Positions 1 through 9,642 of a stretch of 64,000 bases of DNA are shown here, one piece after another. A model generated the notes under the pieces. That model was not told where the DNA came from. It saw only the letters and a program-made list of their open reading frames with translations, and ran no database searches. The stretch is from Mesorhizobium intechi (lineage in GTDB: Bacteria > Pseudomonadota > Alphaproteobacteria > Rhizobiales > Rhizobiaceae). The stretch is from the NCBI RefSeq assembly GCF_002879535.1, contig NZ_PNOT02000339.1, forward strand, positions 1 through 64,000, written 5' to 3'. The translations under genes were made by a program, and so were the position numbers. The first letter of the stretch is position 1. Each line of letters opens with the position of its first letter.

Positions 1-1
1 G

Positions 2-883
2 TTCAACATCGGGCTGAAGCCGCTCGACCCGGCAAACTGGATCGAGGTCGACCGCTATCTTCTGCCCTATCTCGCCGAGAAGCGCCGGCTTTATGCAGAA
101 ATCCCAGAGCGGGTTTTCGTCGAGGAGGACGGCACGCGGGACGCCCAGCAGGAAGTGCTCGACTTGCTGGGCGCGTATCTGCCGGAGCGATTTCCGCGCA
201 CCCATCGCCGCGCCGATGCGGGCATCGAGGTGATGGGTGCTGTGAACCACCCTGCCTTGCCTTCGAGTCTCGCCAACGCACCGCTGGTCGCGGCCTCGCT
301 GCTGGTCCAGGAAGACCTGATCCTGATGCGCCGCGACGACAGCGGCTGGCGGCTCGCCGCCGGCTCATTGTGCTTTCCCTCGTCCTGGTCGCTGCTCGAA
401 AAATTCGGCAAGCCGCTGCAGCAGATTCACGAGCCCGTGCCGGGCTTCGGTCCGGGAACGCGTCCCGCCGAACTGATCAACCGCATGTTCGACGGCCTGC
501 AGGGACAGGCGGTCGAGCGCTTCAACTGGTCGATCCAGGCCGACAATGCGCTCTACCATCCGCTGTCCAACGTCGAGCGCATCGACCGCGCCACCAACCG
601 GCCGACGCGCTTCCCCGACGGTGACGTCAAGTCGCACGCCTTCATCCGGGTCGAGCGGCAGACGCTACGCAAGCTGCCGTCCTCACGCGACATCCTGTTC
701 ACCATCCGCATCCATCTCGATCCGCTCGCCGTGCTGGCGCGGCACCCGGACCGGGCGACGCTCGCACTGTCCTTTGCCGCCCAACTCGAGGCGCTCGATC
801 TCGACCAGCTCGACTACAAGGGCCTCACATCCGACCGCGACCGGCTGATTGTGGTCCTTAACCACATGGCCAGGGACGGCTAG
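2..883 (+). CDS. DUF3445 / heme-dependent oxidative N-demethylase family protein (5' truncated)
   Basis: The frame is open from base 2, so the gene starts before the window; 293 residues are visible up to the TAG at 881-883. The visible part begins FNIGLKPLDPANWIEVD and contains a stretch around DDSGWRLAAGSLCFPSSW, then LINRMFDGLQ and a late LPSSRDILFTIRIHLDPL block, which fit the DUF3445 family (dimethylamine-monooxygenase-like, heme-dependent oxidative N-demethylase). Family members are cytoplasmic; the substrate here is unknown. An internal GTG at 155 would give only a shortened form lacking the first conserved block. The next gene, homospermidine synthase, starts 131 bases downstream on the same strand. 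Family assignment comes from remembered motifs, not a search. Confidence 0.75.
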   Translation, partial: FNIGLKPLDPANWIEVDRYLLPYLAEKRRLYAEIPERVFVEEDGTRDAQQEVLDLLGAYLPERFPRTHRRADAGIEVMGAVNHPALPSSLANAPLVAASLLVQEDLILMRRDDSGWRLAAGSLCFPSSWSLLEKFGKPLQQIHEPVPGFGPGTRPAELINRMFDGLQGQAVERFNWSIQADNALYHPLSNVERIDRATNRPTRFPDGDVKSHAFIRVERQTLRKLPSSRDILFTIRIHLDPLAVLARHPDRATLALSFAAQLEALDLDQLDYKGLTSDRDRLIVVLNHMARDG

Positions 884-1014
884 CCGCGGGTTGGCGCTTT
901 TCGCTGGTTTATGACAATGATCTGTGATGTAGCGCATGACCGTCGGGTGAAAATGCCCGGGTTTTGCGGGTGTTTGCCCGGCTTTTGCATGTGTCTGAAG
1001 GAGTGCTCGATAAA

Positions 1015-2460
1015 ATGGCGAATGAAAACTGGCCCGTTTACGGTGAGATCACCGGCCCTGTCGTGATGATCGGCTTCGGCTCGATCGGACGGGGGACGCT
1101 GCCGCTCATCGAACGCCATTTCAAGTTCGACAAGTCGCGCATGACGGTCCTCGACCCACGCGATACCGATCGCAAGCTGCTCGACGAGCGCGGCATCGCC
1201 TTCGTCCAGGAAGCTGTGACCGAGAAGAACTACAAGAAGCTTCTGACCCCGCTTTTGACTAATGGCGGTGGCCAGGGCTTTTGCGTCAATTTGTCGGTCG
1301 ACACCGGCTCGGTCGACCTGATGCGGCTCTGCCGCAAGCTCGGCGTGCTCTACATCGACACCGTCGTCGAGCCGTGGCTCGGCTTCTATTTCGACGCCAA
1401 GGCCGACAATGCCAGCCGCACCAACTATGCGCTGCGCGAAGCGATGATCAAGGAAAAGCACGACAAGCCCGGCGGCGCCACCGCCGTCTCCACCTGCGGT
1501 GCCAATCCCGGCATGGTCTCGTGGTTCGTCAAGCAGGCGCTGGTCAACCTCGCCACCGATCTTGGCCTTGAGTTCTCGGAGCCCGCGCAGGAAGACCGCG
1601 AAGGTTGGGCCAAGCTGATGAAGAAGGCCGGCGTCAAGGGCATCCATATCGCCGAGCGCGACACCCAGCGCACCAAGAAGCCGAAGCCGATGGATGTTTT
1701 CTGGAACACATGGTCGGTCGAGGGCTTCATCTCCGAGGGCTTGCAGCCGGCGGAACTCGGCTGGGGCACGCACGAGAAGTGGATGCCGAAGAACGCCAAG
1801 AAGCACAAGCACGGCTCAAAGGCCGCGATCTACCTGGAACAGCCCGGCGCCAACACGCGCGTGCGCTCGTGGTGCCCGACGCCGGGCGCGCAATACGGCC
1901 TGCTGGTGACGCACAACGAGTCAATCTCGATCGCCGATTTCTTCACCGTTCGCTCAAAGAAGGGCAAGGTCCAGTACCGGCCGACCTGCCATTACGCCTA
2001 CCATCCCTGCAACGACGCGATCCTGTCGCTGGACGAGATGTTCGGTGCCGCCGGCAAGCCTCAGCCGGTACACCACGTGCTCGACGAGAACGAACTGGTC
2101 GACGGCGTCGACGAACTCGGTGTCCTGCTCTATGGCCACGACAAGAACGCCTACTGGTATGGCTCGCACCTGTCGCTGGCCGAGGCGCGCAAGCTGGCAC
2201 CTTATCAGAATGCCACCGGCCTTCAGGTCACCTCGGCGGTTCTGGCCGGCATGGTCTGGGCGCTGGAAAATCCCGATGCCGGCATCGTCGAGGCCGACGA
2301 GATGGACTACAAGCGCTGCCTGGAAGTGCAGTCACCCTATCTCGGACCGGTGGAGGGCCATTACACCGACTGGACCCCGCTCGACCGACGCCCGGGCCTC
2401 TTCCCGGAGGACCTCGACCGCAGCGATCCGTGGCAATTCCGCAACATCCTCGTCCGATAG
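1015..2460 (+). CDS. hss: Homospermidine synthase
   Basis: This 481-residue cytoplasmic enzyme makes sym-homospermidine from putrescine in an NAD-dependent aminobutyl transfer; homospermidine is a major polyamine of rhizobia. The N-terminal Rossmann fold shows GFGSIGRG at residues 20-27, followed by the LDPRDTDRK strand typical of the Hss/saccharopine-dehydrogenase-like fold. Later conserved blocks include VSTCGANPGMVSWFVKQAL and the C-terminal YLGPVEGHYTDWTPL. Start choice: ATG at 1015 has GAAGGAG at 997-1003; an upstream in-frame start at 964 would add 17 non-conserved residues. A 10-bp perfect hairpin follows the stop at 2490-2514. Length matches the usual 475-485. Confidence 0.93.
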   Translation: MANENWPVYGEITGPVVMIGFGSIGRGTLPLIERHFKFDKSRMTVLDPRDTDRKLLDERGIAFVQEAVTEKNYKKLLTPLLTNGGGQGFCVNLSVDTGSVDLMRLCRKLGVLYIDTVVEPWLGFYFDAKADNASRTNYALREAMIKEKHDKPGGATAVSTCGANPGMVSWFVKQALVNLATDLGLEFSEPAQEDREGWAKLMKKAGVKGIHIAERDTQRTKKPKPMDVFWNTWSVEGFISEGLQPAELGWGTHEKWMPKNAKKHKHGSKAAIYLEQPGANTRVRSWCPTPGAQYGLLVTHNESISIADFFTVRSKKGKVQYRPTCHYAYHPCNDAILSLDEMFGAAGKPQPVHHVLDENELVDGVDELGVLLYGHDKNAYWYGSHLSLAEARKLAPYQNATGLQVTSAVLAGMVWALENPDAGIVEADEMDYKRCLEVQSPYLGPVEGHYTDWTPLDRRPGLFPEDLDRSDPWQFRNILVR

Positions 2461-2489
2461 CACCCTGCTCACCATGCGCGATTGCCTTG

Positions 2490-2514
2490 CAATCGCCCGG
2501 AAATCGGGCGATTG
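2490..2514 (+). terminator. Hairpin downstream of homospermidine synthase
   Basis: A perfect 10-bp inverted repeat (arms 2490-2499 and 2505-2514, loop GAAAT) lies 30 bases after the hss stop. There is no T-run behind it, so it may be a weak terminator, an RNA 3'-end protector, or the leader structure of the following lipoprotein gene. Confidence 0.4.
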
Positions 2515-2587
2515 AAGAGATGCGGCCTGGGGCAGCGCGCGTCTTGCAGGGCGCGTGCCCGCTCCAGCACTTTGGAGAGGATTTCAG

Positions 2588-2965
2588 ATGACTATTGCGC
2601 GCAAAGTTCTTTCGATGGGCGTGGCGGGTTCCTTGGCCATGATGCTCGCCGCCTGCACCACAGGCAGTCCCGACGCACCGCCGATGGCGGCCGCGCCGAA
2701 AGGCGTCGAGGGCTCGTGGATCGATGCCAAGGGCACCGGCCTGTCGACCTTCACCGGCGGCAAGTTCACGACCGTCGCAACCGACACCGGCCAGAAGCTG
2801 GCCGATGGCAGCTACACGATCACCGGCGCCACATCGGTCGAGATCAACGGGACGTCGCTGATCCGCCAGACGCCGGTCAGCTTCAACTGCCTGCTGATCT
2901 CCACCAGCCAGCTGAACTGCACCAGCTCGTCCGGCCAGAACTTCGTGCTGACGCGACGCGTCTGA
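2588..2965 (+). CDS. omp10: Omp10-like outer membrane lipoprotein (Inh/AprI-like fold)
   Basis: A 125-residue lipoprotein. The signal peptide MTIARKVLSMGVAGSLAMM runs into the lipobox LAAC with the lipidated Cys at residue 23. The mature part (GVEGSWIDAKGTG, GGKFTTVATDTGQKLADGSY, NCLLISTSQLNCTSSSGQ, FVLTRRV) resembles Brucella Omp10, including two cysteines that could form a disulfide. It should sit in the outer membrane, facing the periplasm or surface; its molecular role is not established. The start at 2588 is preceded by GGAGAGG at 2575-2581; the in-frame GTG-type start at 2555 would put non-signal residues in front. A strong terminator follows. Confidence 0.85.
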   Translation: MTIARKVLSMGVAGSLAMMLAACTTGSPDAPPMAAAPKGVEGSWIDAKGTGLSTFTGGKFTTVATDTGQKLADGSYTITGATSVEINGTSLIRQTPVSFNCLLISTSQLNCTSSSGQNFVLTRRV

Positions 2966-2989
2966 ACTAGCGGATGCTGGACTGATCGA

Positions 2990-3021
2990 GGATGGCGGCC
3001 GATTGGCCGCCGTCCTTTTTT
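2990..3021 (+). terminator. Rho-independent terminator of omp10
   Basis: An 11-bp stem with one G-T pair (2990-3000 / 3005-3015), loop GATT, followed by six T at 3016-3021. It begins 24 bases after the omp10 stop. Confidence 0.88.
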
Positions 3022-3155
3022 GCGTCAGCAAAGAGTAGCGGCATTTCCGCTTGCGTCAGCCGGAACGCGATGGGAACATGGTCAAAACGCTGGCTGTTAT
3101 ACCCCAGTCAAGCAAGGGCGCTAAACGCCTCTGATCAGCCTACCGGGAGACGAAG

Positions 3156-5287
3156 ATGAAGAAGCTCGCCGCCATTGCCGCCCTGTCCGCATCGACGCTT
3201 GGCCTGTCGGCCGGCGCATCCTTTGCCGACTACACATTGAATATCCTGCATTTCAATGACTGGCACAGCCGCATCGAAGGCAACAACAAATATGAGTCTA
3301 CCTGTTCGGCCGATGAGGAGACCAAGGGCGAATGCATCGGCGGCGCCGGCCGGTTGATCACGGCGATCGCCCAGGAGCGCAAGAAGCTCGAAGGCCAGAA
3401 CGTGCTGCTGCTCAATGCGGGTGACAGCTTCCAGGGGTCGCTGTTCTACACCACCTACAAGGGCACCGTGGAGGAGGAATTCCTCAATCAGATGAAACCC
3501 GACGCGGTGACGCTCGGCAACCATGAATTCGACGATGGCGAGAGCGCCCTGGTGCCTTACGTCGACAAGGCGAAATTCCCTATCGTCAGTGCCAATGTCG
3601 TGCCCAACGACAAGTCCGGCGCGGCCGGCAAGATCAAGCCGTCGATCGTCGTGGAGGTCGGCGGGCAGAAGATCGGCATTGTCGGCGCCGTCACCAACGA
3701 TACGCCCGAACTCGCCTCGCCCGGTCCCAACATCGCGATCGCGGACGACGTCAAATCGATCACCGCCGAGGTCGAGAAACTCAAGGCGCAAGGCGTCAAC
3801 AAGATCATCGCCGTGACCCATATCGGCTACAACAGGGAACGCGACATCATTGCCAAGATCCCGGGCATCGACGTGGTTGTCGGCGGCCACAGCCATACGC
3901 TCCTGTCGAACACCGATCCGAAGGCGGCAGGCCCCTACCCGACGATGGTCGACAATCCGGACGGCTACAAGGTGCCGGTGGTGCAGGCGGCCTCCTATTC
4001 GAAATATCTCGGCGAGTTCAAGGTGGTGTTCGACGACAATGGCGTCGTCAAATCGGCCAGCGGCGACCCGATCTTTCTCGACAAGTCGGTCACGCCCGAT
4101 CCAGCCGTGCTCGCCCGCATCAAGGAACTCGGCGCGCCGATCGAGGCTTTGAAGAACAAGGAAGTGGCCGAGACGACCGACGTCATCGACGGCAGCCGCG
4201 AGAGTTGCCGCGCCAAGGAATGCGCGATGGGCAACCTCGTCTCCGATGCCATACTCGACCGCGTCAAGGGACAGGGCGTCGAGATCGTCATCTCCAATGG
4301 CGGCGGCCTGCGCGCCTCCATCGACAAGGGCACCGTCACCATGGGTGAGGTGCTGACCGTGCTGCCGTTCCAGAACACGCTGGCGACCTTCCAGATTTCG
4401 GGCAAGGACCTGGTCGCCGGGCTGGAAAGCGGCCTCAGCCAGATCGAGGACGGCGCCGGTCGCTTCCCGCAGGTGGCGGGCCTCAAATACGCCTTTGACA
4501 AATCGGTCGCGCCGAATGCCGGCCGCGTCAAGTCCGTCGAGGTCATGGAGAACGGCGCCTGGACGCCGATCAAGCCCGACAAGGACTATCTCGTCGCCAC
4601 CAACAATTACGTGCGCCAAGGCGGTGACGGCTACAAGGTCTTCGCCGAAAAGGCCAAGAACGCCTACGATTACGGCCCCGGTCTCGAACAGGTCGTGGCC
4701 GACTATCTCGGCGTCCACCGGCCCTACACGCCCAAGCTTGACGGCCGCATCACAGAGGTCGCCGCGACCGTCGCGGCGGCCCCGGCAGCGGAGCCGGCCA
4801 AGCCTTCAGAGCCGGCAAAGCCAGCCGAGGCAACCCCGGCCCCCGCTCCGGCGGAACCTGCCAAAACGGCCGAACCGGTAAAGCCCGCGGAAGCGGCACC
4901 GGCAATGCCTGAACTGCCCGCCAACTCGGGCGATATCGCCAACACGCCGCCGGCCATATCGACGGAGAATGCACCCCGCCACCAGCCCCGCCGGCTCCCG
5001 CAGCTCCAGCACCTGCACCGGCCGAGCCGGCAAAGCCGGCCGAGGCCGCCCCTGCACCGGCCGCACAGGCGCCGGCCGAACCCGCCAAGCCAACAGAACC
5101 GGCAAAGCCCGCTGAAGCCGCACCGGCCACGGGCAGCCATGTCATCGCTACCGGCGACACCTATTGGGATCTGGCCAAAAAGGCCTATGGCGACGCCACC
5201 AAGTGGAAACTGATCTACGAGGCCAACAAAGGTCAAAGGCCGCACCGGCTGATGCCCGGCGCGACGCTGACCATCCCGGCGAAGTAA
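3156..5287 (+). CDS. Secreted 5'-nucleotidase / metallophosphatase with Pro-Ala linker and C-terminal LysM (frameshifted)
   Basis: A periplasmic or cell-wall nucleotidase of the UshA type. A signal peptide (residues 1-24, ending GASFA) is followed by a calcineurin-like domain with HFNDWHSR, NAGDSFQGSLF, LGNHEFDDG and VVGGHSHTLL as metal-ligand motifs, then the C-terminal nucleotidase domain (SNGGGLRASIDKG, FQNTLATFQISG). A long Pro/Ala/Lys/Glu linker follows. At C4 (4974-4977) the frame must shift: read straight on, the protein ends at 5213 with an Arg/Pro/His-rich nonsense tail. One extra C restores NAPPPPAPPAP, continues the linker, and leads into a LysM domain (from 5132: GSHVIATGDTYWDLAKKAYG to LTIPAK) ending at TAA 5285-5287. 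The RBS GGGAG precedes ATG 3156. Confidence 0.85.
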
Positions 5288-5309
5288 CGTCACGTCGCCT
5301 TCCCATCCA

Positions 5310-5345
5310 ACACCCGCCTGGGAAACCGGGCGGGTGTGCTGTTTT
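5310..5345 (+). terminator. Rho-independent terminator after the nucleotidase gene
   Basis: A 9-bp stem ACACCCGCC / GGCGGGTGT (5310-5318 / 5329-5337) is followed by GCTGTTTT. It lies 22 bases after the TAA at 5287. This supports 5287, not 5213, as the ancestral gene end. Confidence 0.8.
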
Positions 5346-5430
5346 CGGCCGGATACGCTTAAGGTGCGGCCAGACGCGGCATTGAAAGCCCGTGCAGGAT
5401 GATTAGGTTCGCGTCTCCTGGAGAACCCCT

Positions 5431-6495
5431 ATGACGCCCACAACCGTTGTCGATCCCAAAGTCGCGAAGGCCCTCGGCCCGCTGCCGGCCGGGCATCCGC
5501 CGGTCAAGACCGGCAAAGTCGGTGTCATGCTGATCAATCTCGGCACGCCTGACGGCACGGACTTCAAGCCGATGTGGCGGTATCTCAGGGAATTCCTGTC
5601 CGATCCGCGCGTCATCGAGCTCAACAGGGCGATCTGGTATCCGATCCTCTACGGCCTGGTGCTTACATCGCGGCCGAAGAAGTCCGGCGCCAATTATGCC
5701 CGGATATGGAACCAGGAAAAGAACGAGTCGCCGCTGCGCACTTACACGCGCGCGCAGTCTGAAAAGCTGGCCGACGCGTTGCGCGACCTGCCCAATGTCG
5801 TCGTCGACTGGGCCATGCGCTACGGCAACCCTTCGACGGCGAGCGTCGCCGAAAGACTGGTCGCGCAAGGCTGCGAGCGCATTGTTTCGTTCCCGCTCTA
5901 CCCGCAATACTCCGCGACGACGACGGCCACCGCCAATGATCAGCTGTTTCGCGCGTTGATGAAGATGCGCGCGGCTCCCGCCATCCGCAGCGTGCCGCCT
6001 TACTATGACGAGCCCGTCTATATCGAGGCGCTGGCGCGTTCGATCGAGCAGAATATCGCGACGCTGGATTTCGAGCCTGAAGTGGTGATCGCCTCGTACC
6101 ACGGCATCCCCAGGCCCTATTTCGAAAAGGGCGATCCCTATCATTGCCACTGCCTCAAGACGACCCGGCTGTTGCGCGACAGGCTCGGCTGGGACGAGAA
6201 GAAGCTGATCACCACCTTCCAGTCGCGCTTCGGTGCCCAGGAATGGCTGCAGCCCTACACCGACAAGACGGTGGAGAAACTGGGCAAGGACGGCGTCAAA
6301 TCCATCGCCATCGTCAATCCCGGCTTTTCCGTCGACTGCATCGAGACGCTGGACGAAATAGGCCGGGAGGCGGCCGAGACCTTCCATCATGCCGGCGGCA
6401 AGAATTTCGTGCATATCCCTTGCCTCAACGATAGCGCCGAGGGAATGGCGGTGATCGAGACGATGGTGCGGCGCGAACTGTCCGGCTGGGTCTAG
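5431..6495 (+). CDS. hemH: Ferrochelatase
   Basis: Inserts Fe2+ into protoporphyrin IX, the last step of protoheme synthesis, at the inner face of the cytoplasmic membrane. The 354-residue length is typical. Visible signatures: GVMLINLGTPDGTD near the N-terminus, SYHGIPRPYFEKGDPYHCHC around residues 220-240 with the metal-binding His of the SxHGxP motif, TTFQSRFGAQEWLQPYT, and VNPGFSVDCIETLDEIG with the catalytic-site region. The CHC pair may be of interest because some bacterial ferrochelatases bind a [2Fe-2S] cluster, but I cannot claim one here. GGAG at 5418-5421 precedes ATG 5431. Monocistronic between a terminator and a repeat element. Confidence 0.95.
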   Translation: MTPTTVVDPKVAKALGPLPAGHPPVKTGKVGVMLINLGTPDGTDFKPMWRYLREFLSDPRVIELNRAIWYPILYGLVLTSRPKKSGANYARIWNQEKNESPLRTYTRAQSEKLADALRDLPNVVVDWAMRYGNPSTASVAERLVAQGCERIVSFPLYPQYSATTTATANDQLFRALMKMRAAPAIRSVPPYYDEPVYIEALARSIEQNIATLDFEPEVVIASYHGIPRPYFEKGDPYHCHCLKTTRLLRDRLGWDEKKLITTFQSRFGAQEWLQPYTDKTVEKLGKDGVKSIAIVNPGFSVDCIETLDEIGREAAETFHHAGGKNFVHIPCLNDSAEGMAVIETMVRRELSGWV

Positions 6496-6496
6496 G

Positions 6497-6545
6497 AGAA
6501 ATTCCAGGACGATCGTGAAACGGTTTTCCGTCCGGAATTTCGTCA
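6497..6545 (+). repeat. Copy A of a dispersed intergenic repeat
   Basis: The stretch just after hemH contains the core CGGTTTTCCGTCCGGAATT, followed by TCGTCAA and preceded by TTCCAGGA about 15 bases upstream. The same arrangement occurs in reverse orientation at about 50331-50385 (TTTCAGGA, the same 19-base core, GCGTCAG). The two copies lie between unrelated genes, so this is a dispersed repeat and not shared ancestry of the flanks. Similar sequences are, from memory, common between genes in Mesorhizobium and relatives. Confidence 0.65.
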
Positions 6546-6626
6546 ACCAGAGGTTCGACGGCTCGCCACTCCAACACCGGAACAAGGGCCACTCCGGAGC
6601 GTTAAGCAGTTCCTCCGGAGAATTCG

Positions 6627-7838
6627 ATGTCCCGCAAACTCGACCTCAGAACCGGCCGGCCCGTCTGGTCCGCCTATCGGGCGCCTGCCGTGCCGACGTC
6701 GGTTCTAACCCGGGACCTCAAGACCGACGTGCTGATCATTGGCATGGGCATCAGCGGCGCCATGATGGGCGAGGCGCTGACGGCGGACGGCCATCAGGTG
6801 ACCTGCATCGACCGGCGCGGACCGCTGAAAGGCTCGACCGCGGCGACCACGGCGCTGGTCCAGTTCGAAATCGATCAACCGCTTTCAACCCTCTCGAAGA
6901 TGATCGGCAAGACCAAGGCGCAGCAGGCCTGGCGCCGCTCGCGGCTCGCCGTTTCTAATCTGGCCGGCCGCATCGAGGATGTCGCAATCGACTGCCGCCT
7001 GCGCCGCACCCCATCGCTCTATCTGGCTGGCACGCTGCTCGGGCCGTCGGAACTGCGTGAGGAAGCCGAAGCGCGCCGACAGGCGGGCATTGCCGCGACC
7101 TATCTGACGCCGCAGCCGCTTGCGCAGACATTCGGTATCGACCGCGGCGGCGCCATCCTCAGCCATGGCAACATCGCGCTCGACCCGCGCAAGCTGACGG
7201 CCGGGCTGCTGCTCAAGGCGCTGGAGCGCAAGGCCCGCTTGCACGCTCCCGTCGAGGCGACGGCGATCGAGGACAGCGCCGGCGAGGTGGTCGTGGCCAC
7301 CAAGGATGGCCCGACCATCACGGCACGGCACGTGGTGCTGGCTACCGGCTATGAGCTTGTCGACATCGTGCCCGCGGCTGCCCACCGGATCATCTCGACC
7401 TGGGCGATCGCAACGCGCCCGCAGCCGCGAAAACTCTGGCCGGGTCCGGCCTTTATCTGGGAAGCGTCGGATCCCTACCTTTACATGCGCGCGACGGCCG
7501 ACGGCAGGGTCATCTGCGGTGGCGAGGACAAGGATTTTGTCGACGAGACGCGGCGCGATGAACTGATCGCCGATAAAAGTGCCCGCATCGCCGACAAGCT
7601 GGGCCAGTTGTTCCCGCATCTCGACGTGACGCCTGAATTTGCCTGGACCGGTTCCTTCGGCACAACCAGCACCGGCCTGCCCTATATCGGCGCCATCCCC
7701 ACGCATCCGCGCATCCACGCAGTCATGGGTTACGGCGGCAACGGCATCACCTTCTCGCGTATCGCTTCCGAAATTATTTCGGCTTCGATCAAGGGACTCG
7801 CCGACACGGATGCAGAGCTGTTTGCATTCAACCGCTGA
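6627..7838 (+). CDS. FAD-dependent oxidoreductase (DAO/GlpO-type)
   Basis: A 403-residue cytoplasmic flavoprotein of the D-amino-acid-oxidase fold. The N-terminal dinucleotide-binding site is [18 protein letters not shown] (GxGxxG at about residues 39-44), then [20 protein letters not shown], the second ADP-contact region. A central [11 protein letters not shown] and the C-terminal [19 protein letters not shown] and [16 protein letters not shown] complete the FAD site. Members oxidise amines or amino acids (for example gamma-glutamylputrescine oxidase, sarcosine oxidase); I cannot name the substrate. ATG 6627 has CCTCCGGAG just upstream. It stands alone between hemH and the SPFH gene. Confidence 0.85.
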   Translation: MSRKLDLRTGRPVWSAYRAPAVPTSVLTRDLKTDVLIIGMGISGAMMGEALTADGHQVTCIDRRGPLKGSTAATTALVQFEIDQPLSTLSKMIGKTKAQQAWRRSRLAVSNLAGRIEDVAIDCRLRRTPSLYLAGTLLGPSELREEAEARRQAGIAATYLTPQPLAQTFGIDRGGAILSHGNIALDPRKLTAGLLLKALERKARLHAPVEATAIEDSAGEVVVATKDGPTITARHVVLATGYELVDIVPAAAHRIISTWAIATRPQPRKLWPGPAFIWEASDPYLYMRATADGRVICGGEDKDFVDETRRDELIADKSARIADKLGQLFPHLDVTPEFAWTGSFGTTSTGLPYIGAIPTHPRIHAVMGYGGNGITFSRIASEIISASIKGLADTDAELFAFNR

Positions 7839-7959
7839 GTGCGGACCAACAAACAATCCTTCATCACCTGATTGTAACGTTCCTGAAACACACTTAAGTC
7901 TTTGGCGAAGTCGGCTGCGCGGGAATGGCTCGCGCGGCCCGCTTCTGAGGGAGAGCCAA

Positions 7960-8910
7960 ATGGATTTCAGTGGTTTCGATATTGCGGTCGTTGTTCTTGT
8001 CGCGCTTGTCGTGCTGGTGCTGTTCAAAGGCATCAAGACTGTTCCCCAAGGCTACAACTATACGGTCGAACGTTTTGGTCGTTACACCAGGACACTGAGC
8101 CCCGGCCTCAACATCATCACGCCGTTCGTCGACCGCATCGGCGCCAAGATGAACATGATGGAGCAGGTGCTCGACGTTCCGAGCCAGGAAATCATCACCC
8201 GCGATAACGCCATCGTCGGTGTCGACGGCATCGCCTTCTACCAGATCCTCAACGCCGCACAGGCCGCCTACCAGGTTGCCGGCCTGCAGAACGCCATCCT
8301 CAACCTGACGATGACCAACATCCGTACCGTCATGGGCTCGATGGACCTCGACGAGCTGTTGTCCAACCGCGACGCCATCAACGAGCGCCTGCTGCGCGTC
8401 GTCGACGAAGCAGCACATCCGTGGGGCATCAAGATCACCCGCGTCGAAATCAAGGACATCAATCCGCCGGCCAACCTCATCGAATCGATGGGCCGTCAGA
8501 TGACCGCCGAACGTAACAAACGCGCCCAGATCCTGGCCGCCGAAGGCCTCAAGCAGTCGCAGATCCTCGAGGCCGAGGGTCGCAAGGAGGCCGCCTTCCG
8601 CGACGCCGAGGCGCGCGAGCGCTCGGCCGAGGCTGAGGCCCGCGCCACGCAGGTGGTGTCGGAAGCGATTTCCAAGGGCGACGTGCAGGCGCTGAATTAT
8701 TTCGTCGCGCAGAAATACACCGAGGCGCTGGGCAAGATCGGCACGGCCACCAACAGCAAGATCGTGCTGATGCCTTTCGAGGCGTCGTCGCTGATCGGCT
8801 CGCTCGGCGGCATCGGCGAGATCGCCAAGGAAGTCTTCCGCAGCGAAGGCACGACCGGTGCACAAAGGCAGGCCGCGCGCCCGCCAGTTGTGCGCCCGAG
8901 CGACAACTGA
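7960..8910 (+). CDS. SPFH/Band-7 (stomatin-like, QmcA-type) membrane protein
   Basis: A 316-residue inner-membrane scaffold protein. One N-terminal membrane segment (about residues 7-25) precedes the Band-7 domain ([33 protein letters not shown], then [19 protein letters not shown]). A long charged alpha-helical, probably coiled-coil part rich in Ala/Glu/Arg follows ([31 protein letters not shown]). The family is thought to oligomerise into large ring or cage assemblies that organise membrane domains and proteases. The start ATG 7960 follows GGGAGAG. The NfeD partner starts 20 bases downstream, the classical SPFH-NfeD operon. Confidence 0.93.
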   Translation: MDFSGFDIAVVVLVALVVLVLFKGIKTVPQGYNYTVERFGRYTRTLSPGLNIITPFVDRIGAKMNMMEQVLDVPSQEIITRDNAIVGVDGIAFYQILNAAQAAYQVAGLQNAILNLTMTNIRTVMGSMDLDELLSNRDAINERLLRVVDEAAHPWGIKITRVEIKDINPPANLIESMGRQMTAERNKRAQILAAEGLKQSQILEAEGRKEAAFRDAEARERSAEAEARATQVVSEAISKGDVQALNYFVAQKYTEALGKIGTATNSKIVLMPFEASSLIGSLGGIGEIAKEVFRSEGTTGAQRQAARPPVVRPSDN

Positions 8911-8930
8911 GTCCGCAGGAGGTCACTCCC

Positions 8931-9395
8931 ATGTTCGATCGCATCATTTCCGAACTCGGCCCGTGGAACTGGATGGTTCTGGGCTTCGTGTTGCTGGTGG
9001 TGGAGGTCATCGCGCCGGGCTTCTTCATGCTGTGGATCGGCATCGCCGCGCTCATCATCGGCGCGGTGTCGCTGCTGATCTGGGATGCGGCGATCTGGAG
9101 CTGGCAGGTCCAGGTCCTTGCCTTCCTGGCGCTGTCGCTGGTTTCAGCCTTCGTCGGCAAGAAGCTCATGGGCGGACGCGACCAGCCGACCGACCAGCCG
9201 CTGCTCAACCGGCGCGGCGCCCAGATGGTCGGCCGCATGGCGACGCTTGCCGAGCCGATCAAGGACGGCCGCGGCCGCATCAAGCTCGGCGACACGTTAT
9301 GGCGCGTCGCCGGCCCCGACCTGCCCGCCGGCACGCAGGTGCGCGTGACAAGTGCCGCCGACACGGACCTGGAATTGACGGTGGAGCGCGTCTGA
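8931..9395 (+). CDS. NfeD family membrane protein
   Basis: A short-form NfeD protein of 154 residues. Two to three hydrophobic segments cover about residues 12-75 (MVLGFVLLVVEVIAPGFFML, IAALIIGAVSLLIWDAAIW, VQVLAFLALSLVSAFVG). A C-terminal OB-fold beta-barrel domain (RRGAQMVGRMATLAEPIKDG to VERV) follows. NfeD partners the upstream SPFH protein; the two genes are 20 bases apart with AGGAGG before this ATG. The N-terminal protease domain of long NfeD proteins is absent, as in the YbbK/QmcA-associated short form. Confidence 0.92.
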   Translation: MFDRIISELGPWNWMVLGFVLLVVEVIAPGFFMLWIGIAALIIGAVSLLIWDAAIWSWQVQVLAFLALSLVSAFVGKKLMGGRDQPTDQPLLNRRGAQMVGRMATLAEPIKDGRGRIKLGDTLWRVAGPDLPAGTQVRVTSAADTDLELTVERV

Positions 9396-9466
9396 ACTTT
9401 CAGACCCGGCACCGCCGCGCAAGATGACATTCAGGTCAGGGCGAGTCGAAGACGGGCGCGAAGCGA

Positions 9467-9600
9467 CCAAACAAGGCGGATTACGGGAACCGGAGCGAAG
9501 CGTACATGAGTACGGGGAGCACCGGCCTACGCCGGCCGCAGCCTTAGCTGCGACGATGCCTCATGCATGCTTCGGCCGGCCAAGGCCGCAATCGCAGGTA
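9467..9600. repeat. Structured intergenic sequence, possible dispersed element
   Basis: The 248-base space between convergent genes (nfeD and kdsD) has clustered dyads: CCGG...CGTAC-ATGA-GTACG...CCGG at 9490-9525 and CCGGC-CTAC-GCCGG at 9522-9535, then further GC-rich self-complementary pieces around 9580-9625. The block with GAGCGAAGCGTACATGAGTA resembles short elements I recall from many alphaproteobacterial intergenic regions, but only one copy is in this window. It may also terminate both convergent transcripts. Confidence 0.4.
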
Positions 9601-9642
9601 TCAGCCATTTGCAGGCCGGCCTCGCCTGGATATCAATACATC

